A DNA stretch of 64,000 nt from Alcanivorax sp. REN37 (lineage in GTDB: Bacteria > Pseudomonadota > Gammaproteobacteria > Pseudomonadales > Alcanivoracaceae). Below the pieces are notes generated by a model. It was given only the letters and a program-made list of their open reading frames with translations. It ran no database searches and had not been told where the DNA came from. The stretch is from contig NZ_JBGCUO010000001.1 of NCBI RefSeq assembly GCF_041102775.1, positions 1,178,001 to 1,242,000 on the forward strand, in the 5' to 3' direction. The translations under genes were made by a program, and so were the position numbers. Of this stretch, positions 8,705 through 17,059 are shown piece by piece (position 1 is the first letter of the stretch; each line of letters opens with the position of its first letter).

Positions 8705-9441
8705 GCACTCGCATCATGTCAATTTGCTGGCCCCTGCAAATGTCTCCGTCACAGAAGGCAGTGCTAATTTCGCTCGCCGACCAGGCGAACGATGAGGGGC
8801 ACTGCTGGCCGTCGCTCAAAACCATGAGCGAGCGAACCTGCCTCTCTGAGCGAGCAGTTCGAAATGCAATCCGCTGGCTTGAGCAAAGTGGTTACCTGAA
8901 ATCATGCGGGCGAAGCGGAACGTCGAACTACTACATCCTGACCCCGGCAGCAGGTGCCGGGGTGGATGGCCATGGCACCCCGGCACCAGATGCCGCCCCG
9001 GCAGGGAATGCCCCCCGGCACGAGATGCCGCCCCCTCCGGCACCAGATGCCGCCCCCCCCGGCACCAGATGCCGGCCCCCCCGGCACCAGGTGCCCCCTA
9101 ACCGTAATAGAACCGTAATTGAACCGTCAGTGAACCGTGAGGAAGGCGCGCACGAGCAGCGCAAACCAAAACGCAGCTCACAGCTCCCTGACGACTTCGA
9201 GCCGAACGAAGCGAACCGTCGCGTTGCCGCAGAGCAGGGGGTGAGCATCAGCGAGCAGCTGCCGCAGTTCTCGGATTACCACCGGGCCAAGGGCAGCACG
9301 ATGAAGGACTGGCACGCAGCTCTGAACACCTGGCTACGGAATGCTCGGAAGTTTGATCGCAGCCGATCGGATCGGTCGGCCCAAGAAACGCCTTACGAAC
9401 GTGGCCAGCGTATGGCCCGAGAGCGGGGGATTATTCTGTGA
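8701..9441 (+). CDS. Phage replication initiator O-like, winged helix
   Basis: A 246-residue protein with an N-terminal winged-helix DNA-binding domain (residues 1-80: MSPSQKAVLISLADQANDEG, SERAVRNAIRWLEQSGYL), a Pro/Ala-rich middle encoded by the iteron array, and a conserved C-terminal part (LPDDFEPNEANRRVAAEQG, then STMKDWHAALNTWLRNA) typical of phage replication proteins of this group. By analogy with lambda O it binds the iterons in its own gene and recruits the helicase loader P. It appears complete and overlaps the remnant of P by 4 bases. Confidence 0.82.
   Translation: MSTRIMSICWPLQMSPSQKAVLISLADQANDEGHCWPSLKTMSERTCLSERAVRNAIRWLEQSGYLKSCGRSGTSNYYILTPAAGAGVDGHGTPAPDAAPAGNAPRHEMPPPPAPDAAPPGTRCRPPRHQVPPNRNRTVIEPSVNREEGAHEQRKPKRSSQLPDDFEPNEANRRVAAEQGVSISEQLPQFSDYHRAKGSTMKDWHAALNTWLRNARKFDRSRSDRSAQETPYERGQRMARERGIIL
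8946..9096. repeat. Iteron array, presumed phage replication origin
   Basis: Seven copies of a quasi-palindrome GGCACCAGATGCCG occur at 8946, 8982, 9000, 9017, 9039, 9061 and 9083; 8982, 9039 and 9061 are identical and the others differ at one to four bases. The last four are spaced exactly 22 bases apart, about two helical turns. They sit inside gene O, like the lambda ori. Confidence 0.85.
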
Positions 9442-9667
9442 AGCCAAACGACTATCCCGAGTTCGTCGCCCTGTGGACCCAGGTGTTCGAGCTGTACGGC
9501 AAGAGGCCGTCCGATGGGGCGCTCGACCTGACATTCAGCGCATTGAGCCGGTTTGAGCTGAGTGACATCCGGCGCGGCCTGACGGCTCACGTCAATGACA
9601 CCCAGCATGGCGACTTCGTCCCGAAGCCGGCCGACATCGTGCGGAACATCGAGGGGGACGCCGGCAG
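9438..9667 (+). pseudogene. Replication protein P, 3' end deleted
   Basis: Starting with GTG at 9438, the frame gives MKPNDYPEFVALWTQVFELY and ends with a recognisable helicase-loader-family stretch, GDFVPKPADIVRNIEG, at about residue 73. Sequence then stops resembling P: the frame enters the neighbouring tail-gene remnant out of phase (RCSSSPR) and terminates at 9689. Roughly 70 N-terminal residues remain of a protein expected to be two or three times longer, so helicase loading is surely lost. The break lies at about 9655-9667. Confidence 0.8.
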
Positions 9668-9904
9668 GTGTTCATCAAGTCCGCGGTGATCGGCAATGCG
9701 AGCATCGGCGCCGCGAAGCTGACGGACTGGCTGGAGTCCGATGCCAAGGGGCCCAGCGGGGTGCCGGTGCTGCGGCTGAACTTCCGCACCGGCGAGATCC
9801 AGATTAACTCGGCACAGGTCGGTGGGTGGCGGATGGCCATGAACAATAACGGCATGCGTCTCTACGATGAAAACGACACATTGCGCGTGAGCCTTGGGCG
9901 ATGA
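9668..9904 (+). pseudogene. Tail tip protein J, C-terminal fragment
   Basis: The frame around 9668 reads VFIKSAVIGNASIGAAKL and LNFRTGEIQINSAQVGGW, the typical C-terminal end of lambda/HK97-type host-specificity proteins, which normally exceed 1000 residues. Only about 78 residues survive, directly abutting the truncated P gene. A GTG at 9668 could start a short product, but nothing suggests it is functional. The stop overlaps the next gene by ATGA, the normal junction of an intact tail operon. Confidence 0.8.
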
Positions 9905-10239
9905 GCGGGCTGGAGGTATTTGACGCAGCGGGACAGCCGATGTTTGTTGCCGACGACCGGCTCGGCTGCGTCGTTGCCGTGTTTCAGACGCACATCAACC
10001 AGACCGGCACTGTCTATGTGCCGGAGGCCGTTGGAGCCGATATTTTCTGGCTGTCATTCCCCGCCGAGGAGTTCGTCGTCAACGAAATCTCTGACATGGA
10101 CGAGACCGGAGGAGTCGTGCTGGAAAACATCGGCAATGGGGTGATCAAGTGGTCCTACGACTTTTCAATCTACGGCGGCGCCCCGCCGGCGGGGCGGCCT
10201 CTCATCACCAGCCATCACGTCTACCTGGGGGTGTTTTGA
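9901..10239 (+). CDS. Tail-associated protein, DUF6453-like
   Basis: A 112-residue protein beginning MSGLEVFDAAGQPMFVADDR. This opening, followed by a beta-rich body, is characteristic of small proteins encoded just after gene J in lambdoid phages (annotated DUF6453). They are thought to belong to the tail tip or fibre assembly. The gene looks complete, but the rest of the tail is missing, so it is an orphan here. Confidence 0.65.
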   Translation: MSGLEVFDAAGQPMFVADDRLGCVVAVFQTHINQTGTVYVPEAVGADIFWLSFPAEEFVVNEISDMDETGGVVLENIGNGVIKWSYDFSIYGGAPPAGRPLITSHHVYLGVF

Positions 10240-10971
10240 ATGTCGGAAGGTTTCGAGCTGAGGGACGCCCAGGGCAGGCTTCGCATCAGCTCTGCGGGCT
10301 ATAACTGGCACCTCCGGGCCTCGCGCAAGCTGGGTGCCATCCCGCTCACGTGGTACAGCAACACTGGCAACTTAGGTCACAAGTATTGGGCTGGGAAGGT
10401 TGTGCTGCCCGGCGCGGTGAACCCGGTGGTAGCGATCCACAACCCGCAGGGCAAAGCCATCGCATTCCGCGTATCTCATCCGCCGGGCAGCGCCCCCACG
10501 GTCTCCATTTTTGCGGACCAAGCAGCCGTGGATTCTGGGGAGGTGTTTGTGTTCGACATGGCCAGCCCGCCAGACTCTGGAGATGCTTTTGGGCTTCAAG
10601 TGTTCGACGAGCAGGGGCGCATTGCGTTCTCGACTGACAAGTGGCCGATGAAGATCGTGGGCCGCCACTCATGCAAAGTGACGAACATCAGCACGGGTGC
10701 GTACACGCAGAACTACGTGGGCTCGCCGCCCAGCGGTCGCAAGGTCGCCGCTTGGGCGGGCCGCTATGAGTCGGAAGCGGGTAACCTGGGCGTGTCTGGA
10801 TTTCACTTCATCGGCACACGACGGACAGGGGTGGGGCAGATTGAGTATGGCGGCATGTTGATTCTCTACGGAAGCATTGCGTTGCAGCCGCCGCTGCACT
10901 ATCGCGCGTTCGGCGATTCGTTCGTTGTGATCGACGTTGATCGGCTGCCGGTGCCTTTTGGAGCGCTGTAA
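10240..10971 (+). CDS. Tail-associated beta-rich protein, unknown function
   Basis: A 243-residue protein that starts right after the previous stop with a similar opening, MSEGFELRDAQGRLRISSAG. A second copy of the motif (FGLQVFDEQGRIAFST) begins near residue 115, so it seems to contain two related modules. It is likely a distal tail protein of the same family as its upstream neighbour, and the last structural gene of this prophage remnant. Confidence 0.6.
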   Translation: MSEGFELRDAQGRLRISSAGYNWHLRASRKLGAIPLTWYSNTGNLGHKYWAGKVVLPGAVNPVVAIHNPQGKAIAFRVSHPPGSAPTVSIFADQAAVDSGEVFVFDMASPPDSGDAFGLQVFDEQGRIAFSTDKWPMKIVGRHSCKVTNISTGAYTQNYVGSPPSGRKVAAWAGRYESEAGNLGVSGFHFIGTRRTGVGQIEYGGMLILYGSIALQPPLHYRAFGDSFVVIDVDRLPVPFGAL

Positions 10972-10992
10972 CATTGCCCAGCAATCAAACAT

Positions 10993-11008
10993 GAATCATG
11001 GTTGATTC
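10993..11008. promoter_or_regulatory. Inverted repeat upstream of the membrane protein gene
   Basis: GAATCA-TGGT-TGATTC is a perfect 6-4-6 inverted repeat in the 174-base gap between the tail genes and the membrane protein at 11146. It could be an operator for that gene; no bound protein is known. Confidence 0.4.
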
Positions 11009-11145
11009 GTACAACCTAAAAGCGTGGCAGGTCGCACTTTAGTATCGGGAGCTAAGTCTTGCCAACCAAGGCTTTTCACTTCGGACATATACAAAGCAAT
11101 AGTTAGAAATGGCACAGCCGTGAAGAATGCCTGAGAGAGCAGACG

Positions 11146-11946
11146 ATGGGATTCACGAATAAGCCCCTAGGGCGGCAGCATCTTTTCTGGATGGCGATAT
11201 TAACCCCTTTACTCATTAGCGTGGCCGTCATGGCCTTAATCGGGCTGCAGTTGACGTTCTGCCTTGCCCCGGAGTGCTTTCAGACATTTTTTGGATATGC
11301 AAGGGGCCCCGCCGCCATTGCTGCGATAAGCATCCCCTTAGCTACTTTGGTGGCCAAACTTCACGGGAGCTTCATTGAAGGGCAGCGCCAGAAGTTTAAT
11401 GAGATCCACATTCTGGCGAGGCAGAGATTCGTAGATGGATTTGCAGACCTTGAAGATGACGTCGGGCTGACCATCAACGCTTCTCGCCTTTACACTAAGC
11501 TCCTCGAGCAGTCGCAGAATCTCTCAGGCAAGCATCCAGGCAAGGTCGTCTTTATCCATGTTTTTTTTGTACTGAGGGCACCGATATTACTCTTCCAAAA
11601 TCAGCTTGCATCTGCAGCGGAAATGGAGTCTGGCGGGGAGCTAAGGGCTCGCCATGCTCGAAGCTCCTTCATGACGAGCGCGGCCTTCTTGCTCACTGTT
11701 AAGAGCTCAAAGTCTGAACCCGATGAAATGACCGCCAACCAGTTTGCGTCGATTATTTATCGCTGTCGTGAAACTTTGGGAGATGTAGACTTGGACGTTC
11801 GCGAGAAACTTGTTCAAACACTTTCACTGCTGGAGGGGCTTTCTTGTGGAATGCCACTTAACACTCTTGGCTCTAGCAGCCACCTATTGAATGAAGTCTG
11901 CAAGGAAATGAGTAACTGGGAACAGAGGCTGAGCGCAAGTCGCTGA
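11146..11946 (+). CDS. Two-helix membrane protein with large cytoplasmic domain, unknown
   Basis: A 266-residue protein. Two N-terminal membrane segments (residues about 14-36, MAILTPLLISVAVMALIGLQ, and 54-72, AAIAAISIPLATLVAK) are followed by a 190-residue helical soluble domain with no family I recognise. It is an isolated gene at the distal end of the prophage tail operon, the usual place for phage-carried accessory genes (morons). Its layout resembles membrane effectors of anti-phage systems, but that is analogy only. Base composition is more AT-rich than the surrounding chromosome. Confidence 0.6.
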   Translation: MGFTNKPLGRQHLFWMAILTPLLISVAVMALIGLQLTFCLAPECFQTFFGYARGPAAIAAISIPLATLVAKLHGSFIEGQRQKFNEIHILARQRFVDGFADLEDDVGLTINASRLYTKLLEQSQNLSGKHPGKVVFIHVFFVLRAPILLFQNQLASAAEMESGGELRARHARSSFMTSAAFLLTVKSSKSEPDEMTANQFASIIYRCRETLGDVDLDVREKLVQTLSLLEGLSCGMPLNTLGSSSHLLNEVCKEMSNWEQRLSASR

Positions 11947-12049
11947 CAGCTTTTGTCGCTAAGTGCGTCACCGCGTGTCGCTGACAATTGCCGTCGCTGT
12001 AGGGCGCTGAGAGAAGAGTACCAAGTTTCGCCAGCGCTGCCGTCAGCCT

Positions 12050-12250
12050 TTAATCATACCCATGTCGGCTCAGGATTCTTTCAGTGTGACGTCGGTTGGC
12101 TTCTCGCTGCTCTGTCTTGCGCAGCCTCACCAGCAGCTGCGTGAGCTCAATCACTATTCGCCGATGTGCATCATCCATCTGCTGCTTCAGCTCTTCCATG
12201 ATTTCTGCATCCCGGTCTGCCGGCGCTAGTGGCTTCCCTTGATTGTCCAT
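12050..12250 (-). CDS. Small charged helical protein, unknown function
   Basis: Sixty-six residues (MDNQGKPLAPADRDAEIMEE), set by a very good AGGAGGT ribosome site seven bases before the ATG at 12248-12250. The product is a single long amphipathic helix rich in Arg, Glu and Gln. It is alone on its strand between the phage membrane protein and the plasmid Rep remnant. Size and strong ribosome site suggest a real gene, possibly regulatory. Confidence 0.5.
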   Translation of the reverse strand: MDNQGKPLAPADRDAEIMEELKQQMDDAHRRIVIELTQLLVRLRKTEQREANRRHTERILSRHGYD

Positions 12251-12368
12251 GGCTGCCACCTCCTTTGGTCTGATCGAAGTGTAGCCATGGCCCTAGAGGG
12301 GTTGGATGTGGCAGATGCTACTGGCGTAAAAGCCAACTCTTAAGCACCAGCCCACCAGTCACCCACTC

Positions 12369-12630
12369 CAGCAGGCCGCCGCCCTACGGTCCATGTACAG
12401 CTGGCGACTGCTGGAACTGTTAATGAGCTTCGAATCCACCGGCTGGGCCGAATACACGATTGAGTAGTTCAGGGTATCAATGGACGTGCCGCCAAGCCTT
12501 TCTGACTTTTGCCAAGTGGGGCGCCGCACCATCGAGCGCAGCCGTGCGCGAGCTGGCCGAGGAAGACGGCTGGTTGATCGACTGGAAGCCGATCAAGGCC
12601 GACACGTTGTGTGGCCAGGGTGCGATTTGA
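12369..12630 (+). pseudogene. Plasmid replication initiator (Rep_3/RepB), C-terminal remnant
   Basis: Frame-corrected translation gives QQAAALRSMYSWRLLELLMS, STGWAEYTIE and VRELAEEDGWLIDWKPIKA, which match the second winged-helix domain of Rep_3-family plasmid initiators. An in-frame TAG interrupts it at 12465-12467 and a one-base frameshift occurs near 12540, so it is dead. The N-terminal domain is absent. A plasmid must once have inserted or recombined here. Confidence 0.75.
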
Positions 12631-12676
12631 TTTCCGCAGAGATGATTAGCTGAGGCTGCTGGTCTGAGCTTCTTCG

Positions 12677-12780
12677 GGTGTTAACGCGTTAACACCTGAA
12701 ACCCTGATGCCTGCTGGGCTAGAGGGTGTTAAAAAATAAAATGTTAACACCCGAGCCTTTTTGTTAACAAAAAATCCATT
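12677..12780. repeat. GTTAAC repeats, possible plasmid origin remnant
   Basis: A perfect 20-base palindrome (12677-12696) is built on two TTAAC units around a central CGCG. It is followed by GGGTGTTAA (12724-12732) facing TTAACACCC (12744-12752) across an AT-rich spacer, and TTGTTAACAA (12771-12780). The shared TTAACACC unit just downstream of a Rep_3 remnant fits iterons of a plasmid origin. Confidence 0.55.
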
Positions 12781-13694
12781 TGGCATCAGCGGCTTACGGC
12801 ATAGCGCAGCTATGCGTGGGGTCTGATAAAGACTCCGGGGACGGAGGGCCTTAAAAGGCTCGCTTAGTGCCTCGAAGCCCAGTAGAGGTCTCCAGCTTGT
12901 TTCAGGCCTAGTGCGCGCCGCTTGCTCGTTGCCTTGAGCGGAATCAGTAGAGGCATCTGGTTGTGTATTGGAGCGCACTCTGCGTCGGATGCACGTCTAG
13001 GTTCGGGCCGACATTCAGCTCGAGCTGGAAGTTATCCCTAACGAGGTCCTCAACGTCGGCGGCAACAATGCCAAATCGACCGCAAATGGCTCTCTCCGAA
13101 ATCATGAGCTCATCGTGTCAGGAATTGGGAGGTGGCGAGGTAAGAAGCTGAAAGCCAGAAACAAAAAACCGATGTAGAGTTGGGCTGATTACTGGCTTAT
13201 ATACCCCAGCGTTTGATATGTACCACGGGGGTTGGCGCCTACTAACTAGGGGCTTGCCATATTTGACTCCGCCTACTGAGCTTGAGTCTGCAACCCACTG
13301 ATAAACAGCCAGCCTAAGATCTGCCCAAACCGAGCGATTTGTTATAACTGTAGCCGCACGCCTCGCCACTTGTGTGGGCCCATTGCTTCTTCATAGCATC
13401 AATGTAAGACGCATGGCTCAAGAGCAAGCCAACCCTACAGAAGTAGGGTGATGGTCAGTACGGCCCTTGTGCCGACGCTATGTACCGACCATCACGAGTG
13501 AAGAGGTTGCTTCAGGTTCTGCAGGCAGACACGTCCGAGCAGGGCTTTCGCCGGGCTCTTCGGATTTGCCGTCAATGAGCATCTTCGCCCCTGAAATCTC
13601 AACGAGGACCAATCGACGGCACACCGGTTTGTCTCATGGACTTTAAGCGGCTCAGGCATCCGGTTGGGAAAGGCCCACTCGTATATCGAAACAT
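12781..13694. other. Gene-poor mosaic segment
   Basis: No gene could be supported in these 914 bases. Short open frames on both strands lack ribosome sites and family resemblance. An in-frame stretch at 13009-13176 (ADIQLELEVIPNEVLNVGG and onward to a stop) may be the decayed end of a gene. Two hairpins are notable: ACCCTAC-AGAA-GTAGGGT (13432-13449) and a 48-base stem-loop at 13448-13495 with arms GTGATGGTC and GACCATCAC. Confidence 0.5.
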
Positions 13695-15071
13695 ATGTTC
13701 AAGATCCACCTCCTTGGCGCTACTCTGCCATCAAAGACCTGTCCAACATTCCGACTTCCTCAGTTTAGCATAATTTCAGCTGAGCTGAACCGTAAAGACG
13801 CCATCACGGTGCCCCGTGTGTTGCATCTTGAGTACTTCGACATCGACGGCGGCTTGAGCGCTGATAAGCAGACCAGCGACCGAAGCCTCGATAACCGTTC
13901 GGTGTCTGAGACGAAGATCCAAACCGCAGTGCTCATGGGGGCTGACGACGCCGCTCGCTCAGTGGTGATCAATCACAAGATCAGTACTGAAGAACAGCGG
14001 GGTACCTACGAGTTCAGTTTGCCAGAGCAGTACATCTGGCTTGCCGTCGGTGACTGCATTTCGCTGGATAGTCAGCGGCTGCGGATCATAGAAATTGAGA
14101 TCGATGACGGGCTGCAGAACTACAAGGCGGTATTTGACCGGCGCAGCGCCTATCAAACCACTGTGCAGGGAGTGCCGGTGGAACGGCCCATCGATCCACC
14201 CAGCCTAGTTGTTGCAGGAACGGTTCTGCACTTCATAGACAGCCATATCCTGCGTGATGCCGACGACCGGCTGGGCTTCTACGTTGCCGTGAGCGGGGCA
14301 GGGGAGGGCTGGAGCGGCGCACGAGTCGAGTTGTCCACGGACGGCGGTGAAACCTTCATCGAGTCAGTAGACGCCTACACCGACGCCGACACCGGTGTGC
14401 TCGACGCTCCCTTACCGGCACACCCGGTCTGGTACCCAGATACGCGGAATACACTGCGTGTGGCGATGGCTCGCACCGATATGGAGTTCGAAAGTGCCGA
14501 CCTGCGTGGCATGCAAAACCGGCAGAACCTGGCACTGGTTGGCGATGAGATCGTCAGCCTTGGCAACGCGGAAGAAGTGGAACCAGGCATTTGGGAATTC
14601 ACTCATCTACTGCGCGGCCGCAAAGGTTCGCCCATCGCTACGCACCCAGCCGGCACACGCTTTGTTAGCCTTGAGCGCTCGCAACTGTGGTTCATCGACG
14701 CAGAGCTGTACATGCTGGCAAGCGAGCTTACGTTCCGCGCGACCTCTTTCGGGGCCTCAGAAAGCAGCACGGCTTCGGCCGTGTTTCTGGGCCGCTCCCA
14801 GGCTGAGCGCCAGCCTTCCTACTTGAGCGCTACGCGCAGAGGCGGCGAGCTGATCATCGATTGGCAGGGAGTCGGCAGGCTGGGCGGCGGAGCGCGCGTT
14901 AGTATGGGCGCTCACTTCACTGGCTTTGATGTGACTGTAAACGGTGCAGCGCCGGTGCTGGTACAACAGCCTCCCTACCGCGTTGCGGATCCCGGCTCGG
15001 GGGCTGTGGTCAGCGTAAGCCAGATCAATCGCTTTACCGGTCCTGGGCCGGCTTCGGAGATCGTCATATGA
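13695..15071 (+). pseudogene. Siphovirus/GTA-type tail protein, N-terminally truncated
   Basis: From about residue 30 (DAITVPRVLHLEYFDIDGGL) to the end this 458-codon frame looks like the C-terminal third of the large tail proteins found in GTA-like and Pseudomonas siphophages: VNPVVINHKI-type beta domains, WSGARVELSTDGGETF, FTHLLRGRKGSP, GTRFVSLER. The intact proteins carry a TIM-barrel and are around 1000 residues or more. The first 29 residues are unrelated, so the 5' part was deleted and a fortuitous start retained. It belongs to a different tail type from the J fragment at 9668. Confidence 0.75.
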
Positions 15072-15394
15072 GTACAGTGAACAACGGAATTCCTTTCGTA
15101 CCAGAGAACACTGTGGATCCTGCTGCAGGACTCAATCAAGCTCTCAACGTGGTAGATGCTTTGCTACAAGTACAGGTGCAGTCGGTGGGTGAGAACAGCC
15201 CGCCTTCATCGCTAGCGGATGGTGATCGCTTTGTAGTGGGGACAGCTCCGACAGGGGCTTGGGCAGGGCGGAGCGGAAAGTTGGCGCGCTGGCTGAATGA
15301 GGGGTGGGACTTCTATGATGCGGTGATTGTCGTGAGCAAGGCCGACGACCGGCTGTATATCCGTGCCGGTTCAGGTTGGATGCCGGTGGGCTAG
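15068..15394 (+). CDS. DUF2793 phage protein
   Basis: A 108-residue protein overlapping the tail gene by ATGA. VDALLQVQVQSVGENSPPSS, DRFVVGTAPTGAWAGRSGKL and GWDFYD identify DUF2793, a domain of phage and GTA proteins encoded directly after the large tail protein and thought to be part of the baseplate or fibre. Full-length for the core domain; some relatives carry longer C-terminal fibre regions that are absent here. Confidence 0.85.
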   Translation: MSTVNNGIPFVPENTVDPAAGLNQALNVVDALLQVQVQSVGENSPPSSLADGDRFVVGTAPTGAWAGRSGKLARWLNEGWDFYDAVIVVSKADDRLYIRAGSGWMPVG

Positions 15395-15421
15395 TCTCGC
15401 CTGAAGTGGGCGGCGCTGCCG

Positions 15422-15478
15422 TCAGTCGATCAGGATACGCCGAGGCGGATCAGTAGCCCGCTGCATGAGCCCGTTCAT
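15422..15478 (-). other. 18-codon open frame with strong ribosome site; otherwise empty gap
   Basis: The 382 bases between DUF2793 and the ATPase contain no gene. On the minus strand CAGGAGG lies 7 bases before an ATG that opens an 18-residue frame (MNGLMQRATDPPRRILID). It may be a leader peptide or the amputated start of a lost gene. Confidence 0.3.
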
Positions 15479-15776
15479 GGTTTTGCCTCCTGGGCTGCTG
15501 GCACTTGCTACCCCTGATCGTTGAGACCGTTGTTCTCCCAAGCGGCCGGAAGTCTATTCAACGCCCTCTTGAGCAGCGAGATAGAAGTATCGAGAGGTCA
15601 TCAGGGGGCAGAGAGCTCCTGTTAGTGCCGTGTGAGAACTTATGATCTTTGGGGTGTTTTGGCCGTGATTTCGGCAATTTTTGCCAAAATTGAGGGTCTA
15701 TAGTGTTAGTCTCTGTTGCGATGTGATAGTTTCGCCATCTAAATGGCGTATTGATGTAAGACCTGAGGAGATCCCT

Positions 15777-17039
15777 ATGCTGATAGAGTTTAGCGTGAAA
15801 AATTTTCGCTCGATCCGTGAGCGGCAGACGCTAAGCCTGGTGAGGGGGACCGGGCAAGAGCTGGTGGACTCAAATTCCTTTAAGTCTAACACGGTGAATG
15901 ATATAGAGCTGCTTAGGTCAGCTGCTATTTATGGACCTAATGCTGGTGGAAAAAGTAACTTTCTTCTCGCTGTACGAGCCATGAAGGAGATTGTTGTTAA
16001 ATCGGCTAGGACTCAGAGGGGGGATTCTCTGCCGGTCGTGCCATACCGACTTAACTCTGAGACTGCTCAAGCCCCGACGGAGTTTGAAATAGTCTTCATC
16101 GTTGACGGAGTGCGCTATCAATATGGCTTCTCAGCAAAAGAAGATAGAGTTTACGATGAGTGGCTTTTTGCATTCCCGAGCGGTAGGCCCCAGAGATGGT
16201 TTGAGCGCTTTTGGGTGGTTGACGATCAAGAGTATGACTGGTCATTTGGCAGCTTTTTGGTAGGAAGCAAAAAGACTTGGATGCGGTCAACACGAGATAA
16301 TGCTCTCTTCCTGTCAACCGCCGTGCAGCTCAATAGTCAACAGCTTATACCAATTTATGATTGGTTCCGGTATGTGCTGAGAACGGGGCAGGTCGGAGGC
16401 TGGGGAGCTGAGTTCACCGGATCCCAGTGCGAGGGTGATCAGAAAGAACGCATTTTACAGTTTTTGCAAGCGGCAGATCTGGGTATTTCAGATGTTAAAG
16501 TTGAGAGTCGGCCTTTTGATAGCTCCTTGCTCCCTAAAGAGTTGAGCGAGGCTTTTAAGGAAGAAGTAATTGAAAAAATAAGTGCAGCAGATTACAAGGA
16601 GTATAAAGTGCTGCGGTCCACAGATTCTGGGGATTTGCTGGAGTTTGATTTAAGAGATGACGAATCAGATGGTACAGAAACAATTTTTGGTTTTGCAGGG
16701 CCTTGGCTTGACTGCCTAGATAATGGCTATGTTCTTTTTGTCGATGAGTTGCATAACAGCTTGCATCCAAAGCTTGTAAAATTTCTCGTTTCTCTTTTTC
16801 ATGATAGCTCAGTAAATAAAAATAATGCCCAGCTTATTTTCACTACTCACGAGACATCTATCTTGAGTCAGGACGTCTTTAGACGCGATCAGATATGGTT
16901 CTGCAGTAAGGAGGGCGGACGAGAGACTTATCTATATCCGTTAAGTGATTTCAGTCCTAGGAAGGGGCGCGAGAATCTAGAATTGACTTACCTTTCAGGC
17001 AAGTATGGAGCCGTGCCTTTTGTGCAAGGATTGAAATAA
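15777..17039 (+). CDS. RloA-like AAA ATPase (predicted phage-defence component)
   Basis: I start at the ATG at 15777 (MLIEFSVKNFRSIRE), preceded by GAGGAG. The 420-residue protein is an ABC/SMC-type AAA_15/AAA_21 ATPase: Walker A GPNAGGKS at 53-60, Walker B VLFVDE with D323-E324, and the switch histidine H358 in FTTHETS. Such ATPases partner with a TOPRIM-like RloB protein, encoded 20 bases downstream, in RloAB and AbiL-type abortive-infection pairs. The ATPase presumably senses infection and licenses the partner. The gene is clearly less GC-rich than the chromosome around it, indicating transfer. Confidence 0.85.
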   Translation: MLIEFSVKNFRSIRERQTLSLVRGTGQELVDSNSFKSNTVNDIELLRSAAIYGPNAGGKSNFLLAVRAMKEIVVKSARTQRGDSLPVVPYRLNSETAQAPTEFEIVFIVDGVRYQYGFSAKEDRVYDEWLFAFPSGRPQRWFERFWVVDDQEYDWSFGSFLVGSKKTWMRSTRDNALFLSTAVQLNSQQLIPIYDWFRYVLRTGQVGGWGAEFTGSQCEGDQKERILQFLQAADLGISDVKVESRPFDSSLLPKELSEAFKEEVIEKISAADYKEYKVLRSTDSGDLLEFDLRDDESDGTETIFGFAGPWLDCLDNGYVLFVDELHNSLHPKLVKFLVSLFHDSSVNKNNAQLIFTTHETSILSQDVFRRDQIWFCSKEGGRETYLYPLSDFSPRKGRENLELTYLSGKYGAVPFVQGLK

Positions 17040-17059
17040 GAGAAGGGTGAGAGAAGACT

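Noticed and set aside
8946-9096. Possible CRISPR array from repeated GGCACCAGATGCCG
   Set aside because: Spacing is too short (8 bases between most copies) and the copies lie inside a replication gene; an iteron origin explains them better.
12646-12978. 110-codon minus-strand open frame
   Set aside because: It runs through the GTTAAC repeats, has no ribosome site and no family resemblance.
13118-13369. 83-codon minus-strand open frame
   Set aside because: No ribosome site, unusual composition and no recognised motif; probably chance.
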